From an archaeon (GTDB lineage Archaea > Asgardarchaeota > Hermodarchaeia > Hermodarchaeales > Hermodarchaeaceae): a stretch of 15,196 bases of DNA. This document shows, piece after piece, positions 12,170 to 15,196 of the stretch (within the stretch, counting starts at the first letter, position 1; the number at the start of each line of letters is the position of its first letter). The position numbers and the translations under genes were made by a program. The stretch covers positions 1-15,196 of the forward strand of contig JABXGX010000002.1 in assembly GCA_016550405.1 (NCBI GenBank). The letters are read 5' to 3'. Below the pieces are notes generated by a model that made no database searches, was not told the DNA's origin, and saw only the letters and a program-made list of their open reading frames with translations.

Positions 12170-14880
12170 AACGCCACAACCCACTTCAAAGGATTATCAG
12201 GGGAACTTGATCCAGTAATAACAAGGCGGGTGCCTTCCCAAATCAGTTTTTCTTCTTTACCATTGATTTCTAGTTTTGTGATTCGGTCTCGTTCCTCTTG
12301 AGAAAGGTTTATTGTAATTCTCCAAGTTCCTGGCTCTTTTGGTGCATATTTACCGCTATACCCTTTGGGTGTTCTTTCAAAATCGAGCAGAGCTGAGGCG
12401 AAGCGATATTCTTCTTTGGGGAGAGTGGGTGAGATATCAATTCCTTCACATGTGAATTCAACCCCAATTAGCTTGGATGTAGTGTAAAGTGGCCACGCAT
12501 GCGGATGCATATTCATCACGGGGAAATCAGTGTATTTTACACCGAGAAACTCTAACCCTGTTTGGCCTGGGGTATCCGCCAACTCGGAATTGTAGGTATC
12601 AGGTCCACTCCATATCCCATACCAGATTTCAGGGTATGTTTCGGCGTGCAGAGCTAAGCTGTTGCGTTTCCATTCATCCCAGGCTAATTCTCCGTTTACA
12701 CGGGCAAGGGCCCAAATGAGGGTTCCATTGATGGAGGGCCAGATTCCAGCATTTGTTCCTATACCGGGTGCACTGGTTCGTTCATTCAGAGGTTTGCTCA
12801 GGAGCATGGCTCCAAGCTTCGAAGGTTTTCGTACTAGTTTATCAATAGACTTTAGCAGCTTTTCAGATTGGAACGCATCAGCCGCGCCACCTATGATTGC
12901 CCATGGTTGTGGCTCTAACCACATTTCATTGAGACCAATCCATCCAAGCTCCTCGGTGAGCCAAGCTCGCTTAAACCAGCTTCCCGTCCATTGTTGATGA
13001 ACTCCTTCACGTTGTGATTGAGCTAATTTCTGGATCTTTATAGCTGAAGCTGTATCACCTGCACACCTCAAAAGCCGAGAATAGATATCCAAGACATAGC
13101 TTGCCATGGCAGCATTCAACACGCTCTCTCCCTGTCGTTGTACTGCCTCTTTCGGATCCTCGAGGTGTTCAACACCTTCTTGTAAACCAAGTACAACTTC
13201 ATCATTCCAGTCACCATTAGAGAGGCGTAGTAATCCATGTTTTCCGGTTCCAGTCGTTTCGACAAGATGTGTGTAACACCGGTGTAGAAGAGTTCGAATG
13301 CTTTCACGTCCAGCGGAGGGACCAAAGATTGGGTAGGTCTGTACTTCTTCGTCAAGAAAAGCTAGATCCCGTGTTGCTAACACATATTCGCTTGCTAACC
13401 AGAGTAACCACAGCTCTTGATCACTTGGTTGAAAAGGCGCGGGCATATACATCCCACTTCCCGTAATTCCGTAAGGAATTCTTCCCTCGGGTGTCACGGT
13501 TTTCACCGTATACTTGAGAATTGATTTAACAATCTGTGGCTCATTGTAGATGAAGGGTAATGCGTGTTGAAGTGGATCTCGAGCGGCCCCTTGGAACCCA
13601 AGGAGATACTGGTACACATGGCCTTGGGATAAAATATGTTCATTAAAGAAGCTGTCAAAGGTGAGATTACCACGCAGATAGTAATTATGCCACATAACCT
13701 CACGACTAACCCAAGGCTCATCGCCAACCGAAAAATGAATTTGTTGTTGAACCCAGTGTTCACTGGATTCTGCTAGCAAGGCTGATGGGTTTTCTCCATA
13801 CTTCGCTATTAAGTTGTCAAGCTGAGCGCCTTTAGGGAGGTAGCCGAAGGCAAAGTACAGCGTTTGGTGTTCACCTGCACCTAAATTGAGTTGGCGCTCA
13901 AGAAAGAATCCCTGTGATGTTTCGGGTTCCGATGGCAGTTCTGATAATTTCTGTTGTAGTTTTTCTGGAGCCTGCACTCCGCCTGCTCCAAAGAACAATG
14001 AGGCATTCGTTGTATAATCGTCAAATGGAGCATCCAAGGACACCAGAAATACAGAGGGAGGCGATGTGTCTTCGAGCACAGCTTCTTCGACCGGAAATTC
14101 GACCGGTCCACCTGTAAGCGCTTTACCCGCAGGAGAACCCAAGTAGAGATTGATTAATCTCCATTTTTCCTCATCGTCAGGATCAGGGCCCGAAAACTGT
14201 TGTTGGTCTAATAGACCCTGTTTTTTACCAATCACAGAAAAATTATGTTCAAATCGGTTTGCGAATCGTCGCCGAAACTCAGGAGCAGGGCGACTCATGG
14301 GTGGTGGGGCCAAGGACATCATGAAAGCTTTGTAAGAGAACTGATAGAGTTGGCAACCCCAATATTCAACCCATCTAAGATCTACTGGGTTATCCCGGTT
14401 GTTGCGGATAGTTACTTGCGAAATGAGCACCGGGTCATCACCAAATGGAGCAAACAGGGTTTGTTCGACTGTCAACCCGTGTCCTTGAACGGTTTTTTGA
14501 TAATATCCGATTCCAAATATTCTGTCAAAGACTTCGGCAGCTCCGGAATAGAATGTGCTTAGGGTTACGCTGCCATCGGTGAGGTAGCCAAAGCCTCCGC
14601 CGTATTGGTGGCTATCAGGATCATAGTCATTAAGGTATTTGGGACTGCCTTCATCCTGTCGGATTTGGATGTAACCATAATTGGAAGCCACGCCAACGAA
14701 GCGATCATTTCCCACTTGGTGCATGTGATCCGTGTTTGACCGCCAAGTCTCGCTCATGGGGGTTATTGCCTTGGGGTCCGTGAGTTGATTACACGTATAA
14801 TGGTATGCTGGTAGTCCGAAGGCATCTTCAATCCATGTGCCAAAATAGCCAGAACCAAAGGGTTTCTTGTTTCGAGACAA
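12166..14880 (-). CDS. GH94-family glycoside phosphorylase (cellobiose-phosphorylase-like)
   Basis: A 904-residue protein (from TTG 14880). Its N-terminal beta-sandwich has YGGGFGYLTDGSVTLSTFYSG and HGLTVEQTLFAPFGDDPVLI, and a linker leads to the (alpha/alpha)6 barrel with LGFQGAARDPLQHALPF, PSDQELWLLWLASEYVLAT and SNGDWNDEV. The Asp pair of DWND (557 and 560) contains the general acid known in GH94. Later come MWLEPQPWAIIGGAADAF and a C-terminal sandwich (MHPHAWPLYTTSKLIGVEFT). GH94 enzymes split beta-glucosidic bonds with phosphate to give glucose-1-phosphate and work in the cytoplasm; the actual sugar cannot be told. ATG 14931 gives 17 more residues, but AAGGAG at 14889-14894 is 8 nt before TTG 14880 and the TATA box lies at the ATG. 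First gene of the operon. Confidence 0.8.
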   Translation of the reverse strand: MSRNKKPFGSGYFGTWIEDAFGLPAYHYTCNQLTDPKAITPMSETWRSNTDHMHQVGNDRFVGVASNYGYIQIRQDEGSPKYLNDYDPDSHQYGGGFGYLTDGSVTLSTFYSGAAEVFDRIFGIGYYQKTVQGHGLTVEQTLFAPFGDDPVLISQVTIRNNRDNPVDLRWVEYWGCQLYQFSYKAFMMSLAPPPMSRPAPEFRRRFANRFEHNFSVIGKKQGLLDQQQFSGPDPDDEEKWRLINLYLGSPAGKALTGGPVEFPVEEAVLEDTSPPSVFLVSLDAPFDDYTTNASLFFGAGGVQAPEKLQQKLSELPSEPETSQGFFLERQLNLGAGEHQTLYFAFGYLPKGAQLDNLIAKYGENPSALLAESSEHWVQQQIHFSVGDEPWVSREVMWHNYYLRGNLTFDSFFNEHILSQGHVYQYLLGFQGAARDPLQHALPFIYNEPQIVKSILKYTVKTVTPEGRIPYGITGSGMYMPAPFQPSDQELWLLWLASEYVLATRDLAFLDEEVQTYPIFGPSAGRESIRTLLHRCYTHLVETTGTGKHGLLRLSNGDWNDEVVLGLQEGVEHLEDPKEAVQRQGESVLNAAMASYVLDIYSRLLRCAGDTASAIKIQKLAQSQREGVHQQWTGSWFKRAWLTEELGWIGLNEMWLEPQPWAIIGGAADAFQSEKLLKSIDKLVRKPSKLGAMLLSKPLNERTSAPGIGTNAGIWPSINGTLIWALARVNGELAWDEWKRNSLALHAETYPEIWYGIWSGPDTYNSELADTPGQTGLEFLGVKYTDFPVMNMHPHAWPLYTTSKLIGVEFTCEGIDISPTLPKEEYRFASALLDFERTPKGYSGKYAPKEPGTWRITINLSQEERDRITKLEINGKEEKLIWEGTRLVITGSSSPDNPLKWVVAF

Positions 14881-14933
14881 CCGTAACACTCCTTGAAGAA
14901 AAATATCTAGAACTGATAATCTCTTATACATTG

Positions 14934-14943
14934 AGATATACTA
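14934..14943. promoter_or_regulatory. Shared TATA region of the divergent operon and corrinoid gene
   Basis: GATATACTAT on the plus strand, AGTATATC on the minus strand, lies nearly midway between the two TTG starts (14880 and 14982). At archaeal spacing it could drive both directions: to the right with a start near 14962 and a leader just containing AAGGAGAT, to the left with a start near 14910 and a leader of about 30 nt. TATAAGAG at 14921-14928 (minus) is another possible box for the left side. Confidence 0.45.
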
Positions 14944-14981
14944 TGCGCTAAAACAACCTTTTCGCAAGGAGATATGCTGTA

Positions 14982-15196
14982 TTGGCATCCGACGATATTA
15001 CAAAAATGCTGGTAGATTTGGATGTGGACAATATCGCTGGAGCCGTTCAATCCGAACTGAACGCTGGAACTAGCCCAAATGACATTTTGAGCGCCCTTAC
15101 GAAAGGGTTAGATGAAATTGGGCACTTGTATGAAACCAAAGGGATTTTCCTGGTTGAACTGGTCCTCGCGGCTGAAACCATGAAAGAAGCCGTCGC
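14982..15196 (+). CDS. Methyltransferase corrinoid protein, N-terminal part (partial)
   Basis: 71 codons up to the right edge, starting at TTG 14982 with AAGGAGA (14966-14972) 9 nt upstream. The sequence MASDDITKMLVDLDVDNIAG begins a helical domain; AVQSELNAGTSPNDILSALT and KGLDEIGHLYETKGIFLVEL follow, then VLAAETMKEAV. This is the N-terminal helical cap found in the MtaC/MtbC/MttC-type corrinoid proteins, with GLDEIGxLYExKxxFLxELxxAAExM as the typical pattern. The cobalamin-binding Rossmann part with its DxHxxG motif would follow outside the window. The protein carries the methyl group between the methyltransferases of the divergent operon. The ATG at 14974 is in another frame and hits a stop after 13 codons. 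Confidence 0.85.
   Translation, partial: MASDDITKMLVDLDVDNIAGAVQSELNAGTSPNDILSALTKGLDEIGHLYETKGIFLVELVLAAETMKEAV

Noticed and set aside
9931..13763. Further minus-strand ORFs (9931-10149, 10744-11064, 13116-13355, 13503-13763) and plus-strand ORFs in the operon region
   Set aside because: They are frame shadows of the phosphorylase and methyltransferase genes, with no ribosome sites or domain-like sequence.
14932..14981. Cobalamin riboswitch in front of the corrinoid gene or operon
   Set aside because: The gap is far too short for the B12-box structure and shows no such motif; a short promoter explains it.

Overview
The window reads as a piece of an archaeal chromosome. The evidence is an MtrH-family methyltransferase, several exported proteins with a C-terminal membrane helix and a short basic tail (one preceded by a Pro-rich stretch and a PGF-type motif), TATA-box promoters of archaeal type with short leaders, and a winged-helix regulator fused to membrane segments. 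The PIPGFP-plus-helix anchor and a corrinoid methyltransferase set lacking the rest of the Mtr complex suggest an Asgard-type or similar uncultured lineage. That placement is inference; no rRNA or other marker gene is present.

Left part (1-8738), a surface-protein neighbourhood. Five exported or membrane-anchored proteins are encoded: a two-module GATase-like/DUF4350-like protein (1-1455, minus, cut by the window edge), a seven-repeat beta-propeller protein (1706-3052, minus), an acidic protein with two EF-hand-like calcium loops (4395-5378, plus), a membrane-anchored alkaline phosphatase (6509-7750, plus) and a LamG-like jelly-roll protein (7947-8738, minus). Among them lie a winged-helix regulator with about five membrane helices (3400-4245), a cold-shock-domain protein (5737-5931) and a 47-residue unknown ORF (6063-6206). 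The gaps of this part carry a dispersed ~50-bp element ending in GTCTTCGAAATT. Five copies align without gaps, a sixth is partial, and all are on the same strand whatever the direction of the flanking genes. A sequence cluster of TTGACT/AGTCAA hexamers separates the regulator from the calcium-loop protein.

Right part (8988-15196), a methyl-transfer operon. On the minus strand, in transcription order, are a GH94-type glycoside phosphorylase, two UroD-family (MtaA/MtbA/CmuA-like) methyltransferases and an MtrH-family methyltransferase. The genes are tightly packed: a 4-nt overlap, a directly abutting stop/start, then an 18-nt gap. A corrinoid protein gene begins divergently about 100 bp away and runs off the right edge. 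Together these could make a complete route from a methylated substrate through corrinoid to a tetrahydropterin. The phosphorylase as first gene suggests that the methyl donor may be a methylated or methoxylated glycoside. This coupling is the most interesting feature of the window.

Several genes appear to use TTG starts, supported by Shine-Dalgarno spacing or promoter position (3052, 12169, 14880, 14982). Two intrinsic-type terminators have their 5' stem arms inside the last codons of the genes they end. No tRNA, rRNA, CRISPR array or transposase gene was seen.
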